Assembly: GCA_949751835.1 (NCBI GenBank) | Contig: CATKHK010000005.1 | Coordinates: 124,001-188,000 of the forward strand | Source: Blepharisma japonicum | Taxonomy: Eukaryota > Ciliophora > Heterotrichea > Heterotrichida > Blepharismidae | DNA length: 64,000 nt | Reading direction: 5' to 3' | Shown here: in pieces, positions 1 through 11,380 of the stretch | Layout of the letters: every line of letters starts with the position of its first letter | Position numbering within the stretch: position 1 is the first letter of the stretch | The notes under the pieces: generated by a model | The model's database searches: none | The model's input: the letters and a program-made list of their open reading frames with translations, nothing else | Told to the model about the DNA's origin: nothing | Position numbers and translations under genes: made by a program

Positions 1-134
1 TATTTATTAGAAATGGTTATCAATTTTTAATAGTAATTATGCTCATCAATAAATATAATTTTATTAATTTAAATCTCCATCTTTTCAACTAAATGATTAT
101 AATTTGATAGCTTACAGTAATTAATAACAAACAA

Positions 135-1490
135 ATGTCCTTATCTGACTTCGAAGTTTTAAAAAAATTAGGAGACGGCGCATATAGTACAGTTTACCAA
201 GTCAAGAGGAAAACTGACAATCAAATTTATGCTCTCAAAAAAGTCAGAATGGCATCATTAAAACCAAAAGAAAAAAGAAACGCTCTTAACGAAGTCCGCA
301 TTATGGCAAGCATCAAACACCCCAATGTGATTTCTTACAAAGAAGCTTTTTTCGATGATGAAAGCGGAAGCTTATGTTTAATTATGGAATATGCAGACTC
401 AGGAGATTTATATCAAAAAATTTTGACATATCAGAAGAAAGGCTGTTACCTCAGTGAAAATTACATTTGAAATGTGTTTATTCAGCTTTTAAGAGGCTTA
501 AAAGCTTTGCATGATTTAAGCATCTTGCATAGAGACTTGAAATCGGCCAATGTATTTTTAAATAAAGACGGGACTGTAAAACTCGGGGATATGAATGTGT
601 CGAAAGTCGCGAAGGACGGACTTTTATATACACAGACGGGAACTCCTTATTATGCAAGTCCTGAAGTTTGAAGGGATCAGCCATATGATGCAAAAAGTGA
701 TATGTGGTCTTTAGGATGTGTGCTATATGAAGCAATTACTTTGAAGCCTCCTTTTAGAGCTGAAGATATGAATGGGCTGTTTCAGAAAGTAGTGAAAGGG
801 GAATATCCGCCTATTCCAAGAACTTTTTCAAAAGATTTATCAAATACTTTAGGCCAACTTTTACAGATTGAAGCGTCCAGAAGGCCAAGCTGTGAAGTTA
901 TGCTTAGAAGCTCTTTATTGCAGAGACATATTGCAGAAAAATATACAGAAACAGAATCCCTACATGAAAACTCTCTACTTAGCTCAATAAAACTTCCGAA
1001 AAATATAAAATTAGTCACAGATTTTCTCCCTAAGCCAAACTATAGAGATTTACGCTCAAACTTTTCTGAGCCAATTCCTAGCAGTGAAAAAACACCATCT
1101 AAATCTCCATCAAAATCAAAATTCTCCACAAATCGATCATATCTAACTCACGATTCCGAAGAAAAAAAAGTCTCATCTCTTTCCCCTACAGAGAAAAACC
1201 ATAATATTTTTAGTCCAAGGCGCTACAGAGAAATATTAAAAGAAAGCTACGGGGCCTTAAAATTGCCCAAAATTCGGTACCCTGTGAAAGGTATCATCCA
1301 TCATATAAAGATAAAGCGAAATCCTGATGACATTTTCAGCACCCGAAGTTTGCCACTTCAAAGAGGTGCCAATGAAAGGCTTGAACGAATTAAAGAAGTT
1401 TATTTAAAAAAGGCTGTCCCAAGACTCGGACTTTCACCTGACCCCCGAACTCCAATAAAAGTAAGTTACAAGCCTACATCTTGGACATAA
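135..1490 (+). CDS. NEK-family Ser/Thr protein kinase
   Basis: 451 residues read through two in-frame TGA codons (468-470 and 669-671) as Trp. The second falls just after the APE-like motif (SPEV-W), where kinases carry Trp. The N-terminal kinase domain (about residues 6-260) shows the glycine loop GDGAYSTV, the ALKK lysine and the catalytic loop HRDLKSANVFL. The DFG site reads GDMNVSKV: the metal-binding Asp is kept but Phe-Gly is replaced. From memory, some protist NEKs carry similar DLN/DMN variants. The C-terminal 190 residues are basic, Ser/Pro-rich and probably disordered. NEKs typically act in the cell cycle and in cilia or basal bodies; the role here is inferred from family only. The ATG at 135 is the first in frame and the gene ends in TAA. 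It converges on the CXC gene 28 bases away. Confidence 0.9.
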
Positions 1491-1518
1491 TAATTTTACC
1501 TTTAATTGCATAATTTAA

Positions 1519-2370
1519 TTAGGAGATAACTGCTTTATCAAGCTGAATTCTTTTCGTTGTGCCTGGGATATCATTTTGACATCCGATGCATTGGCAGCTA
1601 TCTCCACATGCAATTCCGCTCTGAAAGCATTCACAATAGTTCTTCAGACAAGCTGACTTTGTACAATGGCAGCCTCGGTTATGAATTGCTTTTGATTCTC
1701 CTTTTACCAAAATTGTCTTAAATTTTGGTTTGAATGCTTTTGGATTTTTTTCTAAAATTGCATTTATATACCCTGCCCGAATGTTTTCATGCTCTAGAAT
1801 GTTATAGCATTCACTACAGCTGCAGCCTTCACAGTAAACCCCAGCTGCGAAGCAATCGCAGTAGAGTTTTAAACATCTTGATTTTTGGCAATTACAACAT
1901 GTTTTCTTTTCGATTTTTAGTTCGTCGCGAGGACGCTTTTTTGGCTTGGAAAGTGAGGAAGAGGTGGGGAGCTCGCTGTTGTCGACAGCTTCATCTTGGA
2001 TATTGACTTCGACGGTGAGGGAACTCGCTCGAAATCGAGCTTTGCCTTCAATTACTTTGGAAAAATCTAATTTTTGAATAAAGCGGGTTGAAGCTGTAAT
2101 TAAATCGAGCTTGGAGTCTTCTTGGTTTAGCGGAGAAAGGGTAGATATGGGTGCTCATAAAGTTTTTGGGGTAAAATTACTAATTAGAATATACAGATGG
2201 GTATAAAAGGAAGGCTGAGATGGTAATGTCCCTATTGGGGATAAATTAAGAAGGGATTGGGAAAACGGGGATACTTGGAGGCTAAAAGCTCTCTGAGGAA
2301 TTGGTGTCAAGATATGAACTTCATCGTCTGAGAGCTTTAAAGATGTGTCCTTAAAAGGAGAGGCTTCCAT
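1519..2370 (-). CDS. CXC-hinge-CXC (LIN54/tesmin/TSO1-type) DNA-binding protein
   Basis: 283 residues with one in-frame TGA (2155-2157) read as Trp. The C-terminal half holds a complete CRC domain: a first Cys cluster (KKTCCNCQKSRCLKLYCDC...), the conserved hinge NPKAFKPK and a second cluster (HNRGCHCTKSACLKNYCEC...). In animals and plants such proteins bind the CHR element of cell-cycle promoters as part of DREAM/MuvB-like complexes. The N-terminal half is Ser/Pro/Thr-rich and probably unstructured, with a basic patch (KPKKRPRDE) just before the CRC that could be a nuclear signal. An in-frame GTG lies 12 bases upstream, but the ATG at 2370 is the sensible start. The stop is TAA. The family call is strong; the target genes are unknown. 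Confidence 0.9.
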
Positions 2371-2757
2371 TTTATAATGCACGATTTAAAATTCTGTCAT
2401 ACAATATTTAAAAATTCATGGGTATTGGCATTTTAATTATCAAAGATAGGGTAATATAAATAAATCACAGAATAAAAATTGGATAATTAGATAAGTAATT
2501 GGAAAAATATTTTGGATTAATGCTATTTTTCGAATAAAGAATATCTTAAATAGATAGAAAATATAATGACTATTATACATAATAAGTATTCTGTAGAAGT
2601 CTAGAGATTTTTTAAAGATTAATATAGATTAGAATGATTAGGGGTCTTTAAAGATTATTAAAACAATATTAATATAATTCAGTGAAATAATTAAAATATA
2701 TCAATTAATAAATCTTTATATGAAAAATCCAGTTAAAATGTTTATTTCAATTATAAA
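2371..2757. other. Divergent intergenic region (387 bp)
   Basis: Very AT-rich spacer between the starts of the CXC gene (minus) and the SAXO-like gene (plus). It presumably holds both promoters. I see no convincing ORF, repeat or RNA gene. Confidence 0.5.
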
Positions 2758-3543
2758 ATGAATGAAACTTCACCAAATACTTCAAGAAGGCAAAATTGCA
2801 TTCTAAATGATGAATCACTTGATTTAGTTACAGAATTAGACCATTTAAACCACCAATGCATTTGCTCACTATGTAGTTGTGGAAAACATATTTGTCCAGC
2901 AAAGCGATTAAAACTGTACGCAAAGGGTACCTTTACATCTCTCTACAAGCAAGATTTCAAGTATCCAACAAGTGTAAGTCCTCCAAAACGAATAATCTCT
3001 ACTTATAGGCCTCAGATCCACAAAATGGACGATAAAACTTCTAATGAAATTGATTTTAAGCCTTATGATTTGTCAAAAACCTCTAGGACTCCTGAAAAAT
3101 CCAACTTTTCTACATCCTTAAGATTTCTAGGCAAATCCAAATATAAAACTGATTTTCCTAACTGAGGACAAATCCAAGCTGAAAAAGAAATCAGTCCTAA
3201 AGAATCTACTTTAATTAATCGAAAATTCGAAGGAGAATCAATTTATTCACAGAGCTATATACGAAAAAATCTAACCCCTGACCTTATGCGAAAAGTTCTT
3301 CCATCAACTTCGATACCTTCAATTTATAAATATGACCGACTATTCGAGTCTACAAATAAAAGAGAATTTAACTTAAAAGCAAATCGCTATAATACTCCAA
3401 GCCCAAATATTAGCCACTCCTCCATTACTCCTACATACTTTAATCCAGGCCAATACATAAGTGTTGCTAAGCAAGCTTTTACTGGACCGAATTCACCATT
3501 GAAAGATCCTAGATTGATTCGTAAACAAAAATTAGTTAACTAA
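2758..3543 (+). CDS. SAXO-like (FAM154) axonemal microtubule-stabilising protein
   Basis: 261 residues with one in-frame TGA (3163-3165) read as Trp. The best landmark is CICSLCSCGKHICP at about residues 38-51, which closely matches the N-terminal cysteine motif of SAXO1/2 (C-x2-C-x-C-G-x-H-x-CP). It is followed by short Y/F-centred segments ending in Tyr-x2-Asp-Phe-like patterns (for example SLYKQDF), as in the SAXO Mn repeats. The rest is basic, Ser/Pro-rich and low in hydrophobics, fitting an extended microtubule inner or associated protein. SAXO proteins bind and stabilise axonemal and centriolar microtubules. The Cys motif supports the family; the downstream repeats are degenerate, so the exact subfamily is uncertain. 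Ends in TAA, 29 bases from the convergent PDI gene. Confidence 0.7.
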
Positions 3544-3572
3544 TTTTAATGTATTTAAAGAGATATTACTTA

Positions 3573-5030
3573 TTAAAGGTCAGACCTGTTTTCATCGAAT
3601 TTAAAGCTTGCTTTTTCTTTTATGAATTGTAAAATATTTTCGCTTGTCCTTTCTCCTTCAAAATCAATACCTTTTTTCTTCTTCCCTGGGAAATATCTTA
3701 GAGTTGGGAAGCTGCTGATAGTTTGATCTTTAACTTCATTTTGTGTATAATCGATTTTAGCTAAAATTAATGTAGGAATATGACTTAATTTTTGTGCTAA
3801 CTCTTGGTACATCGGCTCAAATTCTCTGCAATGAGTGCATCTAGGAGAGTAAAAGTAAACTATGACATCTTTGGTCTTATCAAGTACTACATCATTGAAA
3901 TTTTTGCCTACAAGGACTCTGAGACCTTTAAAGTAATCTTTTTCAGGGAGCTCTTGAGACTTATAGGTCGGCTCAATTTCTTTCTTTTTCCATCTCTTGA
4001 TAAAGCTTTTCATGTTTTCTTCAGTTGGTTTTGCGTTGCTCATAAATCTATTCCCAACTTCTGATTTATCAACAATCAAAAACGCAGGCTGACCTTCTGG
4101 TTCCAATCCTAAATATTCCTTTAATTGGTTATTTTTAGAGTCTGATAAGTCTGCATAAAAGAAGATCATTGTTTTATTGTATTTCTTCGCTACTTCGTAT
4201 AAGCCATCTCTATACTGCTCATAATCACTTTGATTGCAAAGTAAAAAAAAGGCTGGAGTCTTGTTATCCCAGCTGCGTCTAAGACTATCATCATTGAACT
4301 CGCTTACTAGGGGTCTCATATTTTTCTCAATAAATCTTGTAATATCAGCATGTTTGAGTTTCCCTGAGAAATTAACCCTTTTCTCATCAAATTGTTTAAA
4401 AAGAACAAGTGAATGCTCTTCAACCTCGTAGCTAGCCAGAGAAGCTGGGTCAGTCGATACTATAAATTCAACACCTTCTATCTGTTTGCTGACATAATCA
4501 AAATGTTTTACTTCAGGAGCATCAGCCTGTGAAAATAACACCACAACAATTCTTGCTTTTTCTATTCTATTTTTAAGCTGAGAGTAGTCTTTAATAACAG
4601 TAAAAGTTTGTCCAGTCTTTTTTAGCACCCATGAAACAATTGAATCTTCAGTTCTCCCTCCATCATAATCTCCTGGCTTTTTATTTTCAAAATATTTTAA
4701 TGTTGGGTAGCTTGTGATTTGGTATTTATCAGATAAAAGTTTATTAGTGGTTGCATCAACTTTAGCAATTCTGATAGGAGGAAAGCTTTCTTTAAGTCTT
4801 GATGCAGCTTTAGCATATTTAGGGTCTAATTTTTTGCAATGGTCACACCAGGGTGCATAGAAATCAATTAAAATGTTAGGCTGCAGATTTAGAGCATCTT
4901 CAAAATTTGAATCAGTTAGCACCCAAACGTCTTCTTCTTCAGGAATTTCAAGGACTGGTGTTGGCTCTAGAGTTTCTTGGCTGTAGACTGAGCCAAAAAT
5001 CAAAAATGCAATCCAGATGTACAGAGCCAT
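3573..5030 (-). CDS. Protein disulfide isomerase with atypical CxHC active sites
   Basis: 485 residues in one uninterrupted frame. The N-terminus is a clear signal peptide (MALYIWIAFLIFGSVYSQ). The thioredoxin-like domains follow the PDI a-b-b'-a' plan. The first active site is WCDHC (Cys62 and Cys65) and the second RCTHC (Cys398 and Cys401). Classical PDIs have WCGHC at both, so Gly is replaced by Asp or Thr and the second site also lacks the preceding Trp. Thioredoxin cis-Pro motifs (SYPTLKYF, SFPTLRYF) are present. The C-terminus is ...RSDL, which resembles but does not equal KDEL/HDEL and may serve ER retrieval. The role is disulfide formation and isomerisation in the ER lumen; the changed active sites may shift redox potential. 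Starts at ATG 5030 and ends in TAA. Confidence 0.93.
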   Translation of the reverse strand: MALYIWIAFLIFGSVYSQETLEPTPVLEIPEEEDVWVLTDSNFEDALNLQPNILIDFYAPWCDHCKKLDPKYAKAASRLKESFPPIRIAKVDATTNKLLSDKYQITSYPTLKYFENKKPGDYDGGRTEDSIVSWVLKKTGQTFTVIKDYSQLKNRIEKARIVVVLFSQADAPEVKHFDYVSKQIEGVEFIVSTDPASLASYEVEEHSLVLFKQFDEKRVNFSGKLKHADITRFIEKNMRPLVSEFNDDSLRRSWDNKTPAFFLLCNQSDYEQYRDGLYEVAKKYNKTMIFFYADLSDSKNNQLKEYLGLEPEGQPAFLIVDKSEVGNRFMSNAKPTEENMKSFIKRWKKKEIEPTYKSQELPEKDYFKGLRVLVGKNFNDVVLDKTKDVIVYFYSPRCTHCREFEPMYQELAQKLSHIPTLILAKIDYTQNEVKDQTISSFPTLRYFPGKKKKGIDFEGERTSENILQFIKEKASFKFDENRSDL

Positions 5031-5518
5031 CTTTACACGTGGTTTTCTTATATTTAATGTAAATTTTTTTCAAGATGTTTGCTAAAATCACATGCATCAC
5101 AAAACCGAGATTTTATAAAATATATTAAAATAAAATCTTATAAAATTCTTACTTAGATAATTATAAATAATTAATGAAATTTTACTATCAAAATTTAAAA
5201 TGACAGAGGCTTTGCATTATTGACTCTTTTTGATAGCTTATTAGTTTTTGATCTTATCAAATAATTATTTTTTATTATTCATAATGCACATTAAAAATAA
5301 GTGCTGACCTTAGTTAGGCATTCAATATCTTTTTTTTGTAAAATTAAAATTAAGGGCTCATAAATAGTATAAGTAAATTCAAAAATTCCTTTATTCCAAG
5401 CAATTATTTTACCTTGTTTTAAAGTTTAGTGACCTAACTCATTGAAAAATTCTCTAATTCATATTTCTCCAACCTATAATGAGACTTAAAACTGCTATAT
5501 TCCTTATACATTACTAAA
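5031..5518. other. Divergent intergenic region (488 bp)
   Basis: AT-rich spacer between the PDI start (minus) and the DENN gene start (plus). It likely carries both promoters. No ORF, repeat or structured RNA that I can support. Confidence 0.5.
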
Positions 5519-8500
5519 ATGGATACTCCAAGATTACTTGATTACTTTGCTGTATACGGCCTTGACGAAGAGCTTCCTCTGGCTCAATCTCCTTCATCTT
5601 CAACTAATAAACCATCAGAAAACCCTTCTTCTAAGCTCTCTACAAACGAAAATATTGTATCTCATCTTCGTCTAAGAATTACACATGACAATGAAATAAT
5701 CGCCCCTCACAATTCCGAATTTATTAAAATATTTGAAATTGGTTGCAGAGATGGGCAAACCCTTTGGCTAGAAGTCATCTATGGCCGATTCAATGGGAAA
5801 GCTCGAAAAGTATGAGATGGCAAAGCAGTGTGCAATATTGGCTTGTGATATCTCCAATATGAAGGTGATTATATCAAAATCCCAGCAAGCCTTGGTATAG
5901 AGCCAGTCCCAATTTATATCGGAATTAAATCAGCTCATCAGTTTAGCCATAGAGAAAATGAAAATAATTGTTATATAGTAGACTACGACATCAGTACTAT
6001 TTTAGAAGCTGAACAGCATGAAGGAACTAAGCTTATTTTGACTTACAGCACCTTTGATGCGTTCGGACATCCTCCTATTTCTGATATACAGCTTGCTACA
6101 GCTTTTACCAAAATAGATGAAAATGGAAATTCTCGAAAAGTCGCTGAAATTCCTTTAAATTATTCGTATATAGATGTCCCGCTAGGAAAAAATTTAGACT
6201 CTTTATTGTGCTTTCGGACAATTGACCCTATGAGTGTGACTTATAAAGCAGAACTCATAGAAAAATTTCCCAGAGATGATTATTCTGATAGTGAGCTTAA
6301 TCAAGCTATCCAAATGTTCATATTTAGTGAAGGCATAAATCTTGTGAAAGAGCAAGAAACTCCTAAAATCTTTTCTTTTATGCTGACTTCTGCAGAAGAA
6401 ACAGGTAAAATATCAAAAATTTACATAACAAGTATGATCTTTTATGAGCAGATAAGTGAACGCTTGTCGAAACAACTGTATATTCTTCAAAGCGAAACAA
6501 ACAAAGTTTATATGCCAAAGGCAATTTGTTTAGTTTCTCATTGGCCTTTTATAGAGCAGTATAGGGAAATATTGAAAGAAATTTACAGACTGACGATTTC
6601 TATATATGAAACTCCAATAGAACGAATAATTTGTAATTTAATGCAAGAAGTTCCTTTGCCTGATCAAGGGATTACTACAGTCCAATATAAAATTGGAAAC
6701 AAAATTTTGCACTTTTCAAGACCTCCTCCGAAGCATCTTCCTTATTTCCCAGACTCCTGTTTAGAATACTTATTTCGATCCCTCTCTATTGATTGTATCC
6801 TCAATATATTTAGCTGCCTCTTAGTCGAAAAAAAAATTTTGCTTATTTCCAAGCAAAAATCACTGCTTACTTATGCAGCCATAGGATTTGTGTCTTTAAT
6901 TTTCCCATTTAAATGGGAACAAGTTTTTATTCCAATTCTTCCTGCTGCACTCAAGAATTATATAGAGACAATTTTCCCTTATATTATCGGAGTTTCTCCA
7001 ACTCTTCTCACAGAAGATATAGAAATCCCATATGATGCAGTCAAGGTCTATTTAGATGAAGGCAGAATAGAATCAAATGAAGGCTTCCCAAGGCTGCCAG
7101 ACAAGCTTCGAAGGCATCTTTTTAACTCTTTGATGAGATCTTCTAATATCTTTAACCCTGAAGACAATATAAGAGATACAGCTGATGAAGCTTTTGATAT
7201 TTTTATTAAAGAAGAAAATGAGACTTTTGACGCTTTTCAAGTAAGAGATTCATTTTTGCATTTTTTCACCCATTTGTTGAAAAAATATTCAAAATTTTAC
7301 ATAATGCCAGTAAAAGCTACAGATAATGCTATTGATTCAAGATCTTGTTTCAATACTTCAGAGTTCTTAAACTACCACAAAAGCAATAAGCCAGAAACTT
7401 TACTTTTTAAGCTTACTGAAACTTCTTTATTTGCTGGGTTTATTGAGTCGCGATATTTTTCAACTGAAAGCCAGTTCGAAATGGAGTATTTTGATGAAGC
7501 ATCCACCTTTAAAAGAACCAAAAATGATCCTTATTTTGTAAAACCTTATTATAATAGAGAAACTGTGCCAGCACTATATGCCAATGATATTGGTTTCGAG
7601 CCTGATTCTGCATTTAAATATGAGAGATTTCCGAAACTCAATGATAGCTATATGATTGAGCCAAGAAAAATCATAACTTTAGCAACAAATGCAGCTCCAA
7701 AGCTGAAATTGACGCTAAAAGATGATATATTAATAAGATTAACCCAAGCAGAATGGGGGAAGTTCTTGATGACCACTTTATATAAAATATGGATAATTGT
7801 GTTCGCCCTCTGTATGCCAAGATATAAAGAGCATGCAAATTTATTAATTGATCTTGCCCTTTATGTTATGGAAGGGATGAAAAAGACAACAAAAAAGCCT
7901 GATGAAGAAATGTATCGAAAACTCATAGAAGCATGTGGCCACTGTGGACTCAAAGAAAGAGTCCTTTCATTGTTCAGAAGAATGAAAAACCAAGGGATTG
8001 AGCCTGATGCATGCACACATGGAGTTTATGTAACTGCTGTAGCAAAAAGTCAAGAGCTTCAAAAAGAAATTAAATCAATTCTCTCCAAAGAAATTCCAGT
8101 AAATTCATTATGCCTCAATTTAGATTTAAAAAATTGCAAATATGCGGTGGAGGATAATTGCACATTTTGTGACTGCATGCTAAGCCAAGAAGAAATTATG
8201 ATGGGCTGGGATCGGTCTTATTCAAGCTACACTACTACTTGTCCTAAAAATTTTTGTGAGCAAAGGTTTGTGGCTAAATTCAGGGTCATTCTCGATAAAT
8301 TTGACGAAAATCCGAAATCTTTGCAAATTGAGTATTTAAGTCCACCTCTAATACGTAAAGAGTTAGAAAATCTCATATATACGTTTGGTGAAAATATTTT
8401 ACTTTCAAAAGATTTTTGTGAAAAACATAAGATTTTATTTTGGAATATGGCTATGAATTTTCAACTATTAAAGCTACCGTTCTTTTTTATTGATCCTTCT

Positions 8501-8920
8501 TTTGACCCTGACACTTTGCCACAGGTCATAAAAGATTATATGAAAACTGATAATGCCCAGCAAGGTGAGCAGTTTTTAAGACCATGCTCGAATAAATCAA
8601 GCGAAGATCAAGTACTTTCTGATGAAAATATAAGTGAATCCAACTCTAATTCTCAGAACAAGAGTCAAAGATTTTTGAGATTGCTTAAGAAAAATAAATC
8701 AAGCGCAGGAAGTGATAATATGTCCACAAAAAGTTCTGTGAAAAATATGGCTATTAAGAAACTATTTGGACCATTTATTGAAGAGTTTAGGAGTGAAAAC
8801 ATTAGAAGAGATAGAGGAGGAAGCTTCATGGAGACTATAGACGTTGAAGAAATTGAAGAAGAAAAACCACATCAGCCTCCTCAGTTGCCTCAGTTTAGGG
8901 CTTATAGCTTAAAAGTTTAG
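5519..8920 (+). CDS. DENN-domain Rab guanine-nucleotide exchange factor, DENND4-like
   Basis: 1133 residues, with TGA codons at 5813-5815 and 5846-5848 read as Trp. The central tripartite DENN module shows VSHWPFIEQYREIL, then RPPPKHLPYFPD and a long cDENN core (LVEKKILLISKQKSLLTYA; KWEQVFIPILP). Downstream is a pentatricopeptide-like helical pair (MYRKLIEACGHCGLKERVL; MKNQGIEPDACTHGVY). After that comes a Cys pattern CTFCDCMLSQEEIMMGW...TTCPKNFC that matches the C-terminal region of animal DENND4/Crag. The tail is Ser/Glu-rich. DENND4 proteins activate Rab10-type GTPases in vesicle traffic. The N-terminal about 200 residues may be a degenerate MABP-like region. Starts at the first ATG and ends in TAG. 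Confidence 0.88.
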
Positions 8921-8992
8921 GGGTAATGCTATATATAAATGATTTTCAGGATTGTTTAACATAATAAAATTTAAAAAAAATGGAAAATTCAT

Positions 8993-9832
8993 ATGCCATC
9001 TCATATTATGATGAAATTAAATAGCTTAGTGTTCCCGGCGCCAAAATCCACATATGATGTTTCTACTTTTAAACGAGAGCTTGTTTGAATACCTCAATTA
9101 AAATCAAAAGGCTTGTCTCCAATCCCATGCTTATATTGCCAGCCGCCTGAGGGTAGTTCACAAATTCTGGTATATTTTCATGGGAATTTAGAAGACCTAG
9201 GAGCATGCTACTTATTGGCAGAGTTTATTAGTAGAAAGCTAAAAATCAATGTGCTAGCTGTTGAATACCCAGGATACGGTATTTATCCTGGGAAAAGCAG
9301 CTCAAAAAGAATCAAAAATGACGCAAGGAATGTCTATGAGTATTTACAAGAAAATATAAAAGTGAAAGAGTCCGACATAATAATTCTGGGAAGGTCTATT
9401 GGCTCAGGCCCAGCTACTTTTATAGCCGCAAAGAAAAATCCCGGCGCCTTAGTTTTGATATCAGCTTACACGTCGATTAAAGATGTAGCCAAAAGAATCA
9501 CTTGCTTCGCTGCATTTCTTAAAAATAGATTCAAAAACACCAATGCGATGAGCAAGGTGGTATGCCCAACACTACTAGTCCATGGGAAAAAAGACACACT
9601 CATCCCATGGAAATTTTCTGAGAAACTAAGAAAATTATGTGGAGGACCTGCCACGCTTGTTTTAAACCCTACTATGACACATAATGATTTTAATTTCATA
9701 GAAATCACAAACCTTTTATATGATTTTTTTATGCACTACCAAGTTATCAAATTTTCAGATCAGCCAGGGATAGACTTAAATGAAATTATCATCAACGACA
9801 CACATGACGACAGTCAAGAAAAATATTCCTAA
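8993..9832 (+). CDS. ABHD17-like alpha/beta hydrolase (probable depalmitoylase)
   Basis: 279 residues. One in-frame TGA (9086-9088) is read as Trp, which joins an N-terminal part containing LVFPAPKSTYD, typical of the ABHD17 lead-in. The fold signature is complete: oxyanion loop YFHGNLEDLG, nucleophile elbow GRSIGSG, acid in HGKKDTLIPW and catalytic His in MTHNDF. ABHD17 enzymes remove palmitate from membrane proteins. The N-terminal cysteine cluster that anchors animal ABHD17 is not visible, so this one may be soluble or differently targeted. The ATG at 8993 follows a stop at 8972-8974 in the same frame, and the ATG at 8980 is in a frame that closes quickly. It ends in TAA, 132 bases before the ribosomal protein gene. 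Confidence 0.85.
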
Positions 9833-9964
9833 ACCCTCAAAATCCAAAGCAAACACAAAGCTTTGCTTAATATTTATAAAAATCTATCAAAATTCGTTTT
9901 TTCTTTTCTTCCAATTTTCTCACAAACTCTTCAATCTCTATCTTTTATTTAATAACCATAAAAT

Positions 9965-10384
9965 ATGAGCAAAAGAGGTGCAGGAAATTCGGGCAACAAG
10001 CTAAGAGTAACCCTCGCACTTCCAGTCGGGGCTTTAATAAACTGTGCTGACAACACAGGTGCCAAAACTCTTTACATCATGGCAGTCCACAGAATCGGTG
10101 CAAGACTCAATCGTCTTCCTGCTGCCTCAGTCGGCGATATGGTCTTAGTAACAGTGAAAAAAGGCAAGCCAGAGCTTAGGAAAAAGGTCATGCCAGCTGT
10201 CATTGTAAGACAAAGAAAACCATGGCGACGATCTGACGGAATCTTCATTTGCTGTGAAGACAATGCAGGAGTCATTGTAAATCCTAAAGGTGAAATGAAA
10301 GGCTCAGGTGTCTCTGGCCCAGTCACAAAAGAATGCGCAGATCTCTGGCCTAGAGTATCATCTAACGCAGGAGCTATAGTTTAA
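9965..10384 (+). CDS. RPL23: 60S ribosomal protein L23 (uL14)
   Basis: 139 residues, the usual eukaryotic length of 139-140. Highly conserved blocks are visible: [47 protein letters not shown] and the C-terminal [13 protein letters not shown]. uL14 sits on the 60S subunit interface near the sarcin-ricin loop, where eIF6 binds. The coding sequence is richer in GC-ending codons than neighbouring genes, as expected for a highly expressed gene. No in-frame TGA and no intron. Ends in TAA, 39 bases before the PP2A start in the same direction. Confidence 0.98.
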   Translation: MSKRGAGNSGNKLRVTLALPVGALINCADNTGAKTLYIMAVHRIGARLNRLPAASVGDMVLVTVKKGKPELRKKVMPAVIVRQRKPWRRSDGIFICCEDNAGVIVNPKGEMKGSGVSGPVTKECADLWPRVSSNAGAIV

Positions 10385-10423
10385 CCAGATAAATAAGCAT
10401 TTTCTATGGAGATAATAATTTAA

Positions 10424-11359
10424 ATGTCAGGGCTTTCTTCATTAGAAATCGACGTCTTTGACAGGCATATTAATGACCTCATGCTATGTAAGCCACTTGC
10501 GGAGCTTGAAATTAAACTCCTCTGTGAAAAAGCCAAAGAAATTTTAGCTGAAGAGTCCAATGTACAAGCTGTAAAATGTCCTGTGACTGTGTGTGGGGAT
10601 ATTCATGGGCAATTCTTTGATTTATTAGAATTGTTCAGAATTGGTGGGAAAACTCCAGACACGAATTATCTGTTTACAGGGGATTATGTGGATAGAGGAT
10701 ATTACTCAGTTGAAACAGTTTCGCTATTGGTTTGTCTAAAGGTAAGGTATCGTGACCGCATCACGATTACTCGTGGAAACCATGAATCAAGACAAATTAC
10801 ACAGGTGTATGGGTTCTATGATGAGTGTATGAGGAAATACGGCAATGCAGCTGTGTGGAAATATTTTACTGATCTTTTTGACTATTTGCCTGTAACAGCG
10901 CTGGTTGAAAATCAAATTTTCTGTCTGCATGGAGGACTATCTCCTTCTATTGATACGCTAGACCACATCAGACAACTGGACAGAATCCAAGAAGTCCCAC
11001 ATGAAGGGCCTATGTGTGACTTATTATGGTCAGACCCTGACGGAAGATGTGGCTGGGGCATTTCTCCTCGTGGGGCTGGATATACTTTTGGAAAAGACAT
11101 ATCAGAACAATTCAACCATACAAATAACTTAACCCTTATTGCTAGAGCCCATCAGCTAGTCCAGCCAGGCTATGACTGGCAGCACGAGCGTCACGTCGTG
11201 ACTATTTTCTCAGCCCCAAATTATTGCTATAGATGTGGAAACCAAGCCAGTATCTTAGAAATTGACGAAAACTTGAAGTACAATTTCCTTCAATTCGACC
11301 CAGACCCTAAGCAAAATGAGCCAAATCAAGTTAGAAAAACCCCAGATTATTTCTTATAG
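10424..11359 (+). CDS. Protein phosphatase 2A catalytic subunit
   Basis: 311 residues, close to the 309 of animal PP2Ac. All metallophosphatase signatures are present: GDIHGQ, GDYVDRG, RGNHESR and the HGG histidine, plus [11 protein letters not shown]. The C-terminus is TPDYFL, the invariant tail whose terminal Leu is carboxymethylated and whose Thr and Tyr are phosphorylated in PP2A, which separates it from PP4 and PP6. It forms holoenzymes with A and B subunits that control the cell cycle, signalling and cilia. No TGA codons and no introns. Ends in TAG; the CEP43-like gene starts 21 bases downstream on the same strand. Confidence 0.97.
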   Translation: MSGLSSLEIDVFDRHINDLMLCKPLAELEIKLLCEKAKEILAEESNVQAVKCPVTVCGDIHGQFFDLLELFRIGGKTPDTNYLFTGDYVDRGYYSVETVSLLVCLKVRYRDRITITRGNHESRQITQVYGFYDECMRKYGNAAVWKYFTDLFDYLPVTALVENQIFCLHGGLSPSIDTLDHIRQLDRIQEVPHEGPMCDLLWSDPDGRCGWGISPRGAGYTFGKDISEQFNHTNNLTLIARAHQLVQPGYDWQHERHVVTIFSAPNYCYRCGNQASILEIDENLKYNFLQFDPDPKQNEPNQVRKTPDYFL

Positions 11360-11380
11360 TAATAGATTCTTAATTAAATA

